A DNA stretch of 64,000 nucleotides from AP-15 sp963790875. Lineage in GTDB: Bacteria > Pseudomonadota > Alphaproteobacteria > ATCC43930 > CGMCC-115725. The stretch lies in the NCBI GenBank assembly GCA_963790875.1, contig CAWBQT010000008.1, positions 682,001-746,000 of the forward strand, written 5' to 3'. Shown in pieces: positions 29,557-38,721 of this stretch (its first letter is position 1; every line of letters begins with the position of its first letter). Both the position numbers and the translations under genes were made by a program. A model generated the notes under the pieces. The model saw only the letters and a list, made by a program, of their open reading frames with translations, searched no databases and was not told the origin of the DNA.

Positions 29557-32268
29557 TCACCCGCGGTGCGCCGCGATGCGTCCATTGGCGCGTTCGAAGG
29601 CGGCGCGGATCGAAGCCGCCAGCGAAGCGCGGCGATAGGGCTTTTCGACGAGCCCGAAACCGTCGCTCGCCGCCGCCCCGGCATACTGGCTGTAACCGGT
29701 GGCGAGAAGCACCGGCAGTTCCGGGCGCCGCTGACGCAGGGTCCGCGCCAGGTCGAGTCCGTTCAGGCGGCCGGGCATGACGATATCGGACAATACCAGC
29801 GCAATCGTCCGGTCCCGCTCGAGCGCCGTCAGCGCGCTGTCCGCGTCGCGCGCCTCGACGGGCTGGTATCCGATGTCCTGCAGCAGCTCTGCCGTCGCCT
29901 GAGCGACCTCTGCGTCGTCCTCGACGAAGAGGATCCGGGCCGAGGACGGCTCTGGCATCGGCTCGGACCCAACGAGCGGCTGTGCCATGCCGAGGGTCGC
30001 CGTCGCGCGCGGCAGGATCAGCGTGACCGAGGTCCCCTTGCCGGGGCTGCTCTCGAGCGTCGCGGCGCCGCCGCTCTGCTTGGCAAACCCGTAGACCTGC
30101 GAGAGACCGAGCCCCGACCCGCTGCCCGCTTCCTTTGTCGTGAAATAGGGCTCGAAAGCCCGCGCCTGGACATCGGGGGTCATGCCGGTGCCGGTATCCG
30201 ACAGCGTGACCGCAACGAAATCGCCGCTGAGGCCGGCGCCCTGCGGCGCACCGACGGCGAGGGTCACATGGTGCGCCGCGACGCGGAAACGGCCGCCCGC
30301 GGGCATCGCGTCGCGGGCGTTGACCGCGATGTTCAACAGCGCCAGGTCGAATTCCGCAGGATCGATCGCCACCGGCCAAAGGTCCTGCGGCATCGCGATC
30401 TCGACCGCAATGTCGCTGCGCAAGGTTTGCGACAGCATGTCGCCGATTTCCTGGGTGCGCTGCTGCAGATCGACCGGACCGAGAGGCGGCGTCTGCGGCC
30501 GCGAAAAGGCGAGCAATTGCCGTGTCAGCCGCTCGCCCCGCTCTGCCGCGCGCATGATGGCCGCGACGCGGCGATGCGCGGCTTCGCCTGCCGCGCTGTC
30601 GCGCAGGAGCTCGGCGTTGCCGCGCACCACCGTCAGGAGGTTGTTGAAATCGTGGGCGATCCCGCCCGTCAGCTGGCCGATCGCTTCCATGCGCTGGGCT
30701 TGCCGCAAGGCGGCCTCGGCTTGCCGGCGCTCCTCGATCTCCATCTGCAGGCGGTGGTTGACACTCGCCAGGTCATGGGTGCGGGCGTCGACCACATTCT
30801 CAACGCGTCGGGCATAGCCGGTGCCGAGCATCAACAGGGCGCCGAGCAGCCCGGTGCTGAAGACTCCGGCCACGAGCACGCCCCAGCTCTGCCATGAGCG
30901 ATGCCCCGCGAGATAGGTCTGGCTCGGTTCCGTCTCGACCTCGTAACGGCGCCCGCCAAAGCCGAACGACTCGTCGTAGGGAGCCTCGGGGCGAGAGGCA
31001 ATCTCGTCATAGAGCGGCTGCCCAGCGGCAACATCGACGATTTCCACCGCGACCATCGTCTTCACCGGGGCCAGCAGACCTTCTATGAAGGTGCCCATCC
31101 GCAATGCGACGACCAGCACGCCGTCGCCGTCCGGGCCGCTCTGCACGGCAAAGAGCAGCAGGATGCCGGTCTCTCGCTTGTGCTGTTCGGTAAGCTGGAG
31201 CGGCGCGGTCGCGGCGACGGCCCGAGAGGCGACAGCCTCGTCGACGGCGGCTCGGCAGTTGGGGATCGAATCGAGATCGAAGCCGAGGGCAGTCTCGTTC
31301 GCAGCGAGCGGCTCGGCATAGATGACAGGGTAATAAAATGGTCGGTCCGCCTCGCGTCGCAGCCGCTTGTCGACGTCGCGCGCGCGAATGTCGAAGCGCG
31401 GCATTTCCGTCCGTTTCGAGGCCTCGAACGCATCGCGCCCGGCGCCGTCGACGCGCGGCGCCCATTTCACCGCCTGAATTGTCGGAAAGCGGTGCAGCAG
31501 TCCGCCCACGAGGTGATGGAAATCGTCCCGCGACACAGGTTTCGAGCCGGTGAACGAGCGGTCCAGCTGCTCGAGGAAGACATTCTGTTCGTCGAGCGCC
31601 GTATGGACCTTGTCGACGACCTCCCGCGACAGCAGGCGGAAGTCCAACAGGGCCTCGTCGCGTTCCCACTCGTTGACGCGAACAAAGATTGCGACAAAGA
31701 GGGCAAAGAACAGCACCATCGGCACCGCCACCGGCAGGGCGCGGCTGCGCCACAGCGGGCGCGGCTCTCCGGCGATCACGAACATCAGCGGCAGCACCAC
31801 CAGCACGCCCAGCGTGTCGCCGATCCACCAGGAAATCCAACTCGTCGCAAGATCCCGACGCAGGACGACGCCGAGCGTCGAGAGCCAACAGAGCGACAGG
31901 GTCGCACTGGTCAGGCAGCACAGCGGAGAAAGAAACAGGAAGCGCGCGAGGTCGCGCCCGTTGTCGAGCGCCGCCGGATAGCCGATTGTGCGGCGCAACA
32001 CCGAGCCGCCGACGGCGGCTTGCAGCGCCGACGCCGCAGCGATGCCGCTGGCGGCGGCGGCGAAATGTTCGAACGCGCTGCCGAGCCCCCAGCCGACCCA
32101 GAGATTGAGCAGGAACGATCCCAGAAAGACCCAGGGCAGGGCGATCCGACCCCAGATCAGCATCGCGGCGACCGCGATACCTGCGGGCGGAAAGATCGGC
32201 GAGGCGTAGCCCGGCGGGACGGCCAGCAACAAGCCGAGCTTGCCGCTGACCGCATAGGCGATCGTCAA
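29557..32268 (-). CDS. MASE1/CHASE hybrid sensor histidine kinase
   Basis: A 903-residue membrane sensor. About residues 1-200 are a MASE1-type multi-helix region ('YASPIFPPAGIAVAAMLIWG'). It is followed by a CHASE domain (about 230-400; 'FLEQLDRSFTGSKPVSRDDF'), another helix, then HisKA with the H-box 'IGQLTGGIAHDFNNLL', a HATPase domain ('DTGTGMTPDVQARAFEPYF' and 'GSGLGLSQVYGFA'), and a C-terminal receiver with phospho-acceptor Asp in 'LVLSDIVMPG'. The start codon is TTG; codons upstream remain open for about 30 residues with a fitting membrane sequence ('GPLLVYPLL') but no standard start, so the N-terminus may be longer. No partner regulator is adjacent. Confidence 0.9.
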   Translation of the reverse strand: MTIAYAVSGKLGLLLAVPPGYASPIFPPAGIAVAAMLIWGRIALPWVFLGSFLLNLWVGWGLGSAFEHFAAAASGIAAASALQAAVGGSVLRRTIGYPAALDNGRDLARFLFLSPLCCLTSATLSLCWLSTLGVVLRRDLATSWISWWIGDTLGVLVVLPLMFVIAGEPRPLWRSRALPVAVPMVLFFALFVAIFVRVNEWERDEALLDFRLLSREVVDKVHTALDEQNVFLEQLDRSFTGSKPVSRDDFHHLVGGLLHRFPTIQAVKWAPRVDGAGRDAFEASKRTEMPRFDIRARDVDKRLRREADRPFYYPVIYAEPLAANETALGFDLDSIPNCRAAVDEAVASRAVAATAPLQLTEQHKRETGILLLFAVQSGPDGDGVLVVALRMGTFIEGLLAPVKTMVAVEIVDVAAGQPLYDEIASRPEAPYDESFGFGGRRYEVETEPSQTYLAGHRSWQSWGVLVAGVFSTGLLGALLMLGTGYARRVENVVDARTHDLASVNHRLQMEIEERRQAEAALRQAQRMEAIGQLTGGIAHDFNNLLTVVRGNAELLRDSAAGEAAHRRVAAIMRAAERGERLTRQLLAFSRPQTPPLGPVDLQQRTQEIGDMLSQTLRSDIAVEIAMPQDLWPVAIDPAEFDLALLNIAVNARDAMPAGGRFRVAAHHVTLAVGAPQGAGLSGDFVAVTLSDTGTGMTPDVQARAFEPYFTTKEAGSGSGLGLSQVYGFAKQSGGAATLESSPGKGTSVTLILPRATATLGMAQPLVGSEPMPEPSSARILFVEDDAEVAQATAELLQDIGYQPVEARDADSALTALERDRTIALVLSDIVMPGRLNGLDLARTLRQRRPELPVLLATGYSQYAGAAASDGFGLVEKPYRRASLAASIRAAFERANGRIAAHRG

Positions 32269-32431
32269 CAGCGGATAGACGAGGAGCGGGCCTTTTATTG
32301 CCCCCGATCGTTCCAGTGTCGGCTCCCCGCGATGTGCGTGATCTCTCCGGTCCCGGCGCGAGTTTAGCGGAAATGGCCGGACTGTCGACGCGGCAGGAGG
32401 GCGCCGGCCGGCGCCGGCTGCTGGCCTTTGC

Positions 32432-33058
32432 TCAGCTGAGGGGGATGTCGAAGCCGCGTTTGACCCCGGGGCGCGCCATCATCGCGTCATACCAGCGCTT
32501 GACGTTTGGAAAATCGGCGAGATCGACGAGGTGCCGTTCGTGCCGCCATGCCCAGCCGAGGATCGCGAAATCGGCGATCGAAATGTCGCCGCCGGCGAAC
32601 TCGACCACACCGAGCCGCTTGTCCAGCACGCCGTAAAGCCTGCGCGTCTCCTTGGTATAACGCCCGAGCCCGTACCGCCGGTCCTGTTCGTCCTTGACCT
32701 GCAGGAAATGATGGACCTGGCCGGGCATCGGGCCAAAGCCGCCCATTTGCCACATCAGCCATTCCAGGACCGGCACTTGCCGGCGCAAATCGGCGGGCCA
32801 GAATTTGCCTGTCTTCTCGCCGAGATAAATCAAGATGGCGCCCAATTCGAAGACGCTGATCGGCGCACCGCCGGGACCCTCTGGATCGAAGATAGCAGGG
32901 ATCCGGTTGTTCGGGCTGATCTTCAGGAATTCCGCACCGAACTGCTCGCCCTTCGAGATGTTGATCGGGTGGACGTTGTAGGCCAGGCCCATCTCTTCGA
33001 GCGCGACGCTGATCTTGCGGCCGTTCGGCGTGTTCCAGGTGTGGAGTTCGACACTCAT
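32432..33058 (-). CDS. Glutathione S-transferase, nu-class (YfcG/YghU-like)
   Basis: A 208-residue GST. The N-terminal thioredoxin-like domain has 'WNTPNGRKISVALEEMGL', whose T-x-N-G pattern marks the nu class, in which Thr/Asn replace the Tyr/Ser nucleophile and disulphide-bond reductase activity is common. 'NNRIPAIFDPEG' carries the cis-Pro. The C-terminal helical domain ends in 'SIADFAILGWAWRH'. It stands alone between the kinase and the CynX-type carrier. Confidence 0.92.
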   Translation of the reverse strand: MSVELHTWNTPNGRKISVALEEMGLAYNVHPINISKGEQFGAEFLKISPNNRIPAIFDPEGPGGAPISVFELGAILIYLGEKTGKFWPADLRRQVPVLEWLMWQMGGFGPMPGQVHHFLQVKDEQDRRYGLGRYTKETRRLYGVLDKRLGVVEFAGGDISIADFAILGWAWRHERHLVDLADFPNVKRWYDAMMARPGVKRGFDIPLS

Positions 33059-33241
33059 CGCGATCTGCCTTTCATCTCGTCAGCATCGGGAACACAGATT
33101 ACGACGCTTGGTCATGCGATCCCGCTCGACCGGCTCGAGCGCACGGCCAAACCGTAAATTCGGCGGGCCGGCAGCGAAATAACCGCGACCGCCTTCGGCG
33201 GCAAGCGCAATCGGGGCGGCGCCGGGCGCCGATATCGGGGA

Positions 33242-34429
33242 CTATCGCCGCCGCGCCAGATCGCCGGCGCGCAGGGTCAGCGCGGCGCCGAAGACGACCG
33301 CCCCGCTGGCGCCATTGGCGAGAAACGCCATCGCCGGGATCCCGGTCGCATCCCACGCCGTGCCGCCGAGCGGCGGCACCAGGCAGGACAACGAATAGCC
33401 GACCGCGAACATGCCGGCCGAAAGCCGGTGGACGTCGCCCGACGTCGCCAGTTGCGGCGGCAGCGCCAAAGTCAGGATCAGCACGAAGGCGCAGCAGAAA
33501 CCGATCGTTCCGGCGGCGAATGCCGCCGTCCCGGAGCCGGCAAAGACGAGCCCGGCAGTACCGAGAATGCCGACGAGCGGCGGCGCAACATACGCCGCTT
33601 TCCTGCCGACCAGCCGGTTCGCCCAAAAGAGCAGCAGCGCCGACGCCGGCAGCTGGCCGAGGTTCAGCGCAGCGAGACAGGGGCCGACAAGCCCCGGGCG
33701 GCCGACTGCGTGGAAATAGTCCGGGATGAAGGCGTTCGATGCGAAATACAGGCCGCCCGTCCCGCCCTGCATCAGCCCGAGCTGCCAGGTTTGGCGGTCG
33801 CGCCAATCGGGCCACCAGCGAGCCGCGCCCGTCGTTGGCGGCGGTGCCGCCTTCGGTGCCGCAAACGCCAGCGATAGCGCCGCCGCCGCCACCGGCAGCG
33901 ACCAGACGGCGAGACAGGCCCGCCAGCTCCCGCCGGCGATCCCGAGGACGAAGGGGAGGGTCAACGCCGCCGGCGCGGCCTCGCCGATCAGGAGGCCGTT
34001 GGCATAGACCGCGGTCGCAAGACCGGGCGAATGCGGGAACCATTCGCCGACCAGCGCCGGCAACGTCGGCTGCAGCGCCGCGATCCCGGCCGCCATCAGG
34101 AAGGTCATGCCGAACAGCGTTGCGGTGGAAGGTCCGACGCCGCGCGCCGCCGACGTTGCCGCGACCAGAACGAGGCCGGCAAGACAGGCGCGGCGCGGGC
34201 CGAGCCGCGCGATTACAAGCGAGCCGGGAATGGCGACGAGGCCGAAGAGCAAAACCGGCAGTCCGGACAGCACGCCAACCGCCTTTTCGCTGAACAGGAA
34301 TTGCCGGTGGATCAACGGCAGAACGGGCGGCACGGCCAGTACCGTCACACGCAGCGACGCCCCGGCTAGCCATAAAACGGCAAAGAGCGACAGCCGCGAC
34401 CGCGCCGAAGCGGCCAACGTTAGCTCCAC
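33242..34429 (-). CDS. MFS transporter, CynX/NimT-like
   Basis: A 12-helix carrier of 395 residues. 'LRVTVLAVPPVLPLIHRQFLFSEKAVGVLSGLPVLLFG', in pieces, is the CynX/NimT signature, and 'SGTAAFAAGTIGFCCAF' lies in a later helix. Relatives export or import cyanate, nitroimidazole-like compounds or other small anions. The gene starts 25 bases after the stop of the small secreted-protein gene, on the same strand, so it could be read from the D-glutamate operon, though that is uncertain. Confidence 0.85.
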   Translation of the reverse strand: MELTLAASARSRLSLFAVLWLAGASLRVTVLAVPPVLPLIHRQFLFSEKAVGVLSGLPVLLFGLVAIPGSLVIARLGPRRACLAGLVLVAATSAARGVGPSTATLFGMTFLMAAGIAALQPTLPALVGEWFPHSPGLATAVYANGLLIGEAAPAALTLPFVLGIAGGSWRACLAVWSLPVAAAALSLAFAAPKAAPPPTTGAARWWPDWRDRQTWQLGLMQGGTGGLYFASNAFIPDYFHAVGRPGLVGPCLAALNLGQLPASALLLFWANRLVGRKAAYVAPPLVGILGTAGLVFAGSGTAAFAAGTIGFCCAFVLILTLALPPQLATSGDVHRLSAGMFAVGYSLSCLVPPLGGTAWDATGIPAMAFLANGASGAVVFGAALTLRAGDLARRR

Positions 34430-34454
34430 GCAGAATCTTGCTGTGGCTTATCTG

Positions 34455-34880
34455 CTAATAATAGAGAAACGTATTGCGCATGTATTTTGCGCAATCCTGC
34501 TGCAGCCGGATGTGGACGATCGGCCGGATTTTCGATTGATAAAGGGATACCGTGACGTTGACGCCCTTCAGGTCTTCGCCGAAATACGGCGACAGCCGGC
34601 TTCTGGCGGGCACCGCGGTCAGCGAACGAACGATGTCTCGAGGCCTCGACGAAAGCAATAAGGCATCGACCATTCCGAGGCTGTCGGTATCGACGAAGGT
34701 GCGCATCTCGTAGCCGTCGGGATCGAAGAAATCGGCGGCGGTCAATGTGATCTCGGTGCTGCGGGTCATGGCGCCGACGCCGTCGTCGCCGCATTGGCTC
34801 GCAGCGTTGACCAATTCGATGCCGGGCGCGAACAGCAGCAATAGAACCGCGAGCGGCGCAAATCGCGACAGGAGTGGCAT
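34455..34880 (-). CDS. Small secreted protein of unknown function, end of the murD2 operon
   Basis: No family recognised. The 141-residue product has a clear signal peptide ('LSRFAPLAVLLLLFAPGIELVNA') and so is periplasmic or secreted. The mature part has two cysteines ('SQCGDDG' near the start and 'QQDCAKYM' near the end) and the motif 'FFDPDGYEMRTFVDTDSLGMVD'. ATG 34880 follows GGAGG; the open frame extends further but not with family-like sequence. It follows the small lipoprotein gene by 31 bases, on the same strand as murL-murD2, and appears to be the operon's last gene before the MFS carrier. Confidence 0.72.
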   Translation of the reverse strand: MPLLSRFAPLAVLLLLFAPGIELVNAASQCGDDGVGAMTRSTEITLTAADFFDPDGYEMRTFVDTDSLGMVDALLLSSRPRDIVRSLTAVPARSRLSPYFGEDLKGVNVTVSLYQSKIRPIVHIRLQQDCAKYMRNTFLYY

Positions 34881-34911
34881 ATAGGGCCTCCTACGGTTCG
34901 GCTGCCAGGCG

Positions 34912-35139
34912 TCACGGCCGAATGCATTGGTAATAGGCAACATTGTTCTGCGCTTGCAACAGGCGCGGCACCCGCTCGTATTCGGCGCAGTGCAGCTGCG
35001 CGACCCTCAGCGTGGCGGCCGGATCCGTGCCGTAGCCGACCTCGGCGCTCTTCGCGTCGCCGTCGATCAGAAACGGCTGAGGATCGCTGCATCCGGCCAG
35101 CAGGCCGCCGCAAAGTAGCACGGCAGCGATCCGGTTCAC
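34912..35139 (-). CDS. Small lipoprotein coupled to murD2
   Basis: A 75-residue predicted lipoprotein of unknown function. The signal 'VNRIAAVLLCGGLLAGC' ends in a good lipobox (LAGC, Cys17). The mature part is short and polar, with 'DGDAKSAEVGYGTDPAATLRVAQLHCAEY' in pieces and a final 'YYQCIRP', so three cysteines remain besides the lipid anchor region. The GTG start overlaps the murD2 stop codon (GTGA), with AGAGG ahead, which indicates translational coupling and a link to the peptidoglycan precursor genes. Confidence 0.78.
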   Translation of the reverse strand: MNRIAAVLLCGGLLAGCSDPQPFLIDGDAKSAEVGYGTDPAATLRVAQLHCAEYERVPRLLQAQNNVAYYQCIRP

Positions 35140-36479
35140 CCTCTGTCCTCGGCCGCCGCGGAGAGCCCCGCCTTGGCGGCAAAATCGCGCCCGCGCTCGC
35201 TGAAGTCTCGGTACTGGCCGTAGCTCGGCGCGGCCGGCGACAACAGCACGACGCCGCCTACCGGCGTCGTCTCGATCGCGCAGGCGACCGCCTCCGCCAT
35301 GGATTGCGCCGGATGGGCGGAACAGCAGCCGGCCGATGCGCGCAGCGCGGCGCAAATCCGCTCGCCGCTGGCGCCGAGGCACACCGCCCGTTTGGCCCCA
35401 CCGTTCGACAGCGCGGCGACAAGCTTGCCATAGTCGATGCCGCGGTCGTAGCCGCCGAGGATCAGTGTGATCTCGCGGCCGCGATAGACTTCGAGCGCCG
35501 CCAGCGTCAACTCCGGGATCGTCGAAATACTGTCATCGACATAGAGCACGCCGCCGATGCTGCCGAGTTCCTGTTGCCGGTGCGGCAGACCGGCAAAGTC
35601 GCCGGCCGCCGCGAGCGCCGCGGCGAGGTCGATGCCAAGCACCTTGACCACCGTCAGCGCGGCGCAGAGATCGGCGCGATTGTGCGGCCTGACAAGATAG
35701 GCGTTGTGCAGCGAGCCAAGGCGTGCGGCACGATCGAAGATTTCCGCGCCGCGGGCGTGGATGCCGTCGGCGGCGTCGAACCACACAATGTCGGGGCATG
35801 GCTCGCCGAGCCGCTCGAGGATGCCGGCGCTGGCGCGGCCGACGATGCCGCGACGGGCGTGGCGCAGCAGGTTTATCTTGTCTCGGTAATAGGTCTCGAC
35901 CGAGCGATGCCAGTCGAGATGCTCCGGGAACAGCGACGTCATGACCGCGAGGTCGCAAGTGCCGGCAAAGTCGGCGGCCTGATAGCTCGACACCTCGATG
36001 ACGGCAAACTCGGCGGTGTGCGCGATCTCGGTGATCGGGACGCCGATATTGCCGACGAGCGCGGTCTCGCGGCCGAGTTTTCGCAAGATATGGGCGGTCA
36101 GACTGGCCGTCGTGCTCTTGCCCTTCGTGCCGGTGATGCAGATCGTTTTGACCGCATGCGGCTCCGCGAACCACAGATTGAGCAGCGAGGTGACGGCGAC
36201 GCCCTTGCCGCGGGCCTCGCGGATTTCGTCACGATAAAGGCTGATGCCGGGCGATTTGACGATCACCTCGATGCGGGCGAGCGCCGCCGCGATCCGCGCT
36301 GCGCCAAAGGCGCAGGTGATGCTTTCGAGGCCCGGCGGCGCCCGCGCCTCGCGGTCGTCGTCGAGCAGCAGCAGCGGCAGGTCCGGTTGGCGCTGCCGCA
36401 GGAAACGGATCGCGGCGCGGCCCTCGCGGCCCAGCCCCCAGATCGCGACGCGTCGTCCGGCGAGGTCAGCCGCAGGCAT
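35136..36479 (-). CDS. murD2: UDP-MurNAc-L-alanine--L-glutamate ligase MurD2
   Basis: A Mur-ligase of 447 residues. The P-loop is 'GTKGKST' (117-123), followed by 'EHLDWH' (186-191) and 'YYRDK' with the Lys likely carbamylated as in MurD, and a C-terminal 'GGYDRGIDYGKLV' with 'LLSPAAPSYGQYRDF', which are MurD features. Its placement overlapping murL by 14 bases marks it as MurD2, the MurD relative that adds L-glutamate, not D-glutamate, to UDP-MurNAc-L-Ala. Sequence alone does not prove L-Glu specificity. ATG 36479 is chosen because upstream codons belong to murL in another frame. Confidence 0.88.
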   Translation of the reverse strand: MPAADLAGRRVAIWGLGREGRAAIRFLRQRQPDLPLLLLDDDREARAPPGLESITCAFGAARIAAALARIEVIVKSPGISLYRDEIREARGKGVAVTSLLNLWFAEPHAVKTICITGTKGKSTTASLTAHILRKLGRETALVGNIGVPITEIAHTAEFAVIEVSSYQAADFAGTCDLAVMTSLFPEHLDWHRSVETYYRDKINLLRHARRGIVGRASAGILERLGEPCPDIVWFDAADGIHARGAEIFDRAARLGSLHNAYLVRPHNRADLCAALTVVKVLGIDLAAALAAAGDFAGLPHRQQELGSIGGVLYVDDSISTIPELTLAALEVYRGREITLILGGYDRGIDYGKLVAALSNGGAKRAVCLGASGERICAALRASAGCCSAHPAQSMAEAVACAIETTPVGGVVLLSPAAPSYGQYRDFSERGRDFAAKAGLSAAAEDRG

Positions 36480-37797
36480 CGAGCATCGCCAGATATCGGT
36501 CGGGCACTCGGTGCGGGCTCTTGCGCGCGAAGGCGGCCCGGTAATCCGCGGGATCGACGCTGCGCAAAGACCGGAAGCCGGCAAGCATCTGCCGCACGAC
36601 CGCATCGTCCCGCCAGGCAGGATGCTCGCCGAGATGCGCCATTGCGGCGGCGCTCTCGGCGATTTCGCCGACGCATTCGAAAGGCTTGTGCGCCTCGAGG
36701 CCGCACAACGCCGCAAAGCCGCCGGCCTGCGCCGGATCGTCGAGCAGATCGCGCCCGAAGATGCCGATCAGCGCCCTCTTGTCGACAAACGGGGCCAATG
36801 CAAGGAAGACGAAGCGGCATTTCGGGCAATCGCCACACCACCCTCTGCCGCGTTCGGCCGGCGCCTGTCGGAAAGCCGAGTTGCAGCTCCGGAAGATCGA
36901 GAAATATTGCGGGTATTTCGAGAACCGGCGCGCGATCTCCAGTTCGGAAAGCGGCCGTAATAGCGAGAAATAAGCAATGTCCGGCGAGATCTGCCTGGCG
37001 ATGTAATCGGCGAAATCCTGTTCGAACGCGTAAGATTTGCTGTATTGATGATTAATTTCGCGATCGTCGACGATCAGGTTAGGGGCGCTCGCCGAATGTT
37101 CGTTGGACATGACGACCGCATCGCAGCCGAACAGCACGGCGGCGGCCAGTCCGATGACGCTGAGGATCCCGGTGATCGGCACATGACCGTTCAGCGCTCC
37201 CATGTCGTTCAGCCGAAACAGTCGCTCGTCGAGGCGCCGCCGGACCCGGATGAACGGCAGACCCGACGCCGCGATGCAGGCGCGGATCGGTTCGGCATCG
37301 CCGAGCGAGAACAGGACCAGCGGCTCCTCGCCCGCCTTCAGGCACTCGATCGAGACGAGCGAATCCTTGCCGCCGCCGACCGGCACGCAGCTCCGGCGCG
37401 GCAGGTCGAGGGTGATCGGCGCTCCGGGCGGCGCCGCGTCGGACAGAAACCGGCCGCGCCCCTCGAGCGAAATCCCGTTTCTGAATGCGAACTCGGCGAG
37501 GCCATGCCGATAGAATTTTTCAAGGAATTCGATGGTCGCGCGGTCGAGCGGGAACGCCGCGCAGCGCAACGTCGGCGGTACGAAAGCCTTGTAATAGCTG
37601 ACCCCGGAGAACAGAAAAATCAGCCGGAAAAGCCGATCAACGGCGGCGGCCGCCGCCGGTGGCAGCGGTCTCGGCGGGAAGTCGAAAAAGAGCCTCTCTT
37701 CGAAGCGCGGCCCGCCGGCAAAGCGATAGCGCAGTGATAAAACCCGTGCCGCCGGGTCGTATTCGTAACGGTCGAAGACGAATTCGCTATTTCTCAT
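36466..37797 (-). CDS. murL: UDP-MurNAc-L-Ala-L-Glu epimerase MurL
   Basis: MurL epimerises the terminal L-Glu of UDP-MurNAc-L-Ala-L-Glu to D-Glu in an ATP-dependent reaction, bypassing free D-glutamate and MurI. The 443-residue sequence has 'PVGGGKDS' (141-146, PP-loop-like), 'SNEHSAS' (231-237), 'HQYSKSYAFE' and a cysteine cluster 'CGDCPKC' (321-327), all typical of the family, ending in 'VPDRYLAMLDACG'. ATG 37797 gives the family start ('RNSEFVFDRYEYDP'). It overlaps the DUF4392 gene by 11 bases and murD2 by 14, so the genes are tightly coupled. Confidence 0.9.
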   Translation of the reverse strand: MRNSEFVFDRYEYDPAARVLSLRYRFAGGPRFEERLFFDFPPRPLPPAAAAAVDRLFRLIFLFSGVSYYKAFVPPTLRCAAFPLDRATIEFLEKFYRHGLAEFAFRNGISLEGRGRFLSDAAPPGAPITLDLPRRSCVPVGGGKDSLVSIECLKAGEEPLVLFSLGDAEPIRACIAASGLPFIRVRRRLDERLFRLNDMGALNGHVPITGILSVIGLAAAVLFGCDAVVMSNEHSASAPNLIVDDREINHQYSKSYAFEQDFADYIARQISPDIAYFSLLRPLSELEIARRFSKYPQYFSIFRSCNSAFRQAPAERGRGWCGDCPKCRFVFLALAPFVDKRALIGIFGRDLLDDPAQAGGFAALCGLEAHKPFECVGEIAESAAAMAHLGEHPAWRDDAVVRQMLAGFRSLRSVDPADYRAAFARKSPHRVPDRYLAMLDACG

Positions 37798-38707
37798 CCG
37801 AGTCGGCGACGAGCGCGCGGATCTGCCGCAGCTTTTCGTGATGCACGGCGATCGGCAGATTGTCCACTGTCGGCGTGCGGGTCCGAGATACGCCGTCGAC
37901 TGCCGGCCCGTCGGCGACCGTCTTTTCGAGAATCCGGCGGTCGAGCGCTTCGTCGAGGCAGCCGATGAGCTTCGGGCGCCAGTCCTCGCGCAGGATGGCG
38001 AGCGCGCCCAAGAGCCCGTAGGCGCCCCAATTCGAAACGCCGGCGACAATCAGATGGCGCGCCGGCGTGACGCAGGCGATCGCCTCGCCGGCCGCGACAT
38101 GCTGCGCGATCAGCGAGCGCGGCAGAGCGCCCATGCCGATTTCGTTACCGCCATCGCCGACCGCGATCGTCCGCCACGGCCCGGCCGTGAACAACTCGTC
38201 GAGCGGCGCCGTATCAGCCGAAATGTCGCGGCCGCGCATGTTGCGCGGCACGCCGTCGGCGCTCTTGCCACAGCGTTCGATGGAAATCGCCGCAGCGATC
38301 CCGCTCCGCCGCCAGACCGCGACGAGCCGGGCGACCGGCGCCCCGATCGCCACGCTGTCGACCGGCACCGCCGCAGCGCCGGCCCCGGCGAGCGCCGCGG
38401 CGCAGGCGTTGCGGCACGGCTCGTCAGTCGCGAGCCGGCAGGCGACCCCAATCTCCGCAAACCCGCGGGCCAGCAACGCGGCGCCGACCGGTCCATCCGT
38501 TTCGGCCGCCGGGGGCGAGCCCTGCGGCACGTAGAAGCCGGTAATGAGCCCGATCGGGCCGGAGCTGCCCTCCGCCAAAGCCGCAGCCGCGCTGCGCAAT
38601 CCCCCGCGGGCGGCGGCGAACAGGGCCGTCATGTTGCGCCCGACATCCTCTTGGATCAGCGCTTCGATCTGATCGACGAGCCGATGCGCGTCGCGGCCCG
38701 CGAGCAT
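37787..38707 (-). CDS. DUF4392 protein (D-glutamate cyclase C-terminal-type domain)
   Basis: A 306-residue DUF4392 protein. Family features include 'IGLITGFYVPQGSPPAAETDGPVGAALLARG' in pieces near residue 60, 'AISIERCGKSADGVPRNMRGRDIS' in pieces, and 'IAVGDGGNEIGMG'. In animals this domain is fused behind DUF1445 in mitochondrial D-glutamate cyclase, which turns D-Glu into 5-oxo-D-proline. Here the DUF1445 protein is encoded 14 bases upstream. The open frame continues upstream to 39196, but ATG 38707 begins the family sequence. The reaction in this organism is inferred from the family. It overlaps murL by 11 bases. Confidence 0.86.
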   Translation of the reverse strand: MLAGRDAHRLVDQIEALIQEDVGRNMTALFAAARGGLRSAAAALAEGSSGPIGLITGFYVPQGSPPAAETDGPVGAALLARGFAEIGVACRLATDEPCRNACAAALAGAGAAAVPVDSVAIGAPVARLVAVWRRSGIAAAISIERCGKSADGVPRNMRGRDISADTAPLDELFTAGPWRTIAVGDGGNEIGMGALPRSLIAQHVAAGEAIACVTPARHLIVAGVSNWGAYGLLGALAILREDWRPKLIGCLDEALDRRILEKTVADGPAVDGVSRTRTPTVDNLPIAVHHEKLRQIRALVADSDEK

Positions 38708-38721
38708 CGGCGGAGTTCCCG

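Noticed and set aside
35136..36479. Canonical MurD (D-glutamate-adding)
   Set aside because: Position overlapping murL and away from the mur/fts division cluster fits MurD2 better. Sequence alone cannot exclude D-Glu use, so this remains the main alternative.
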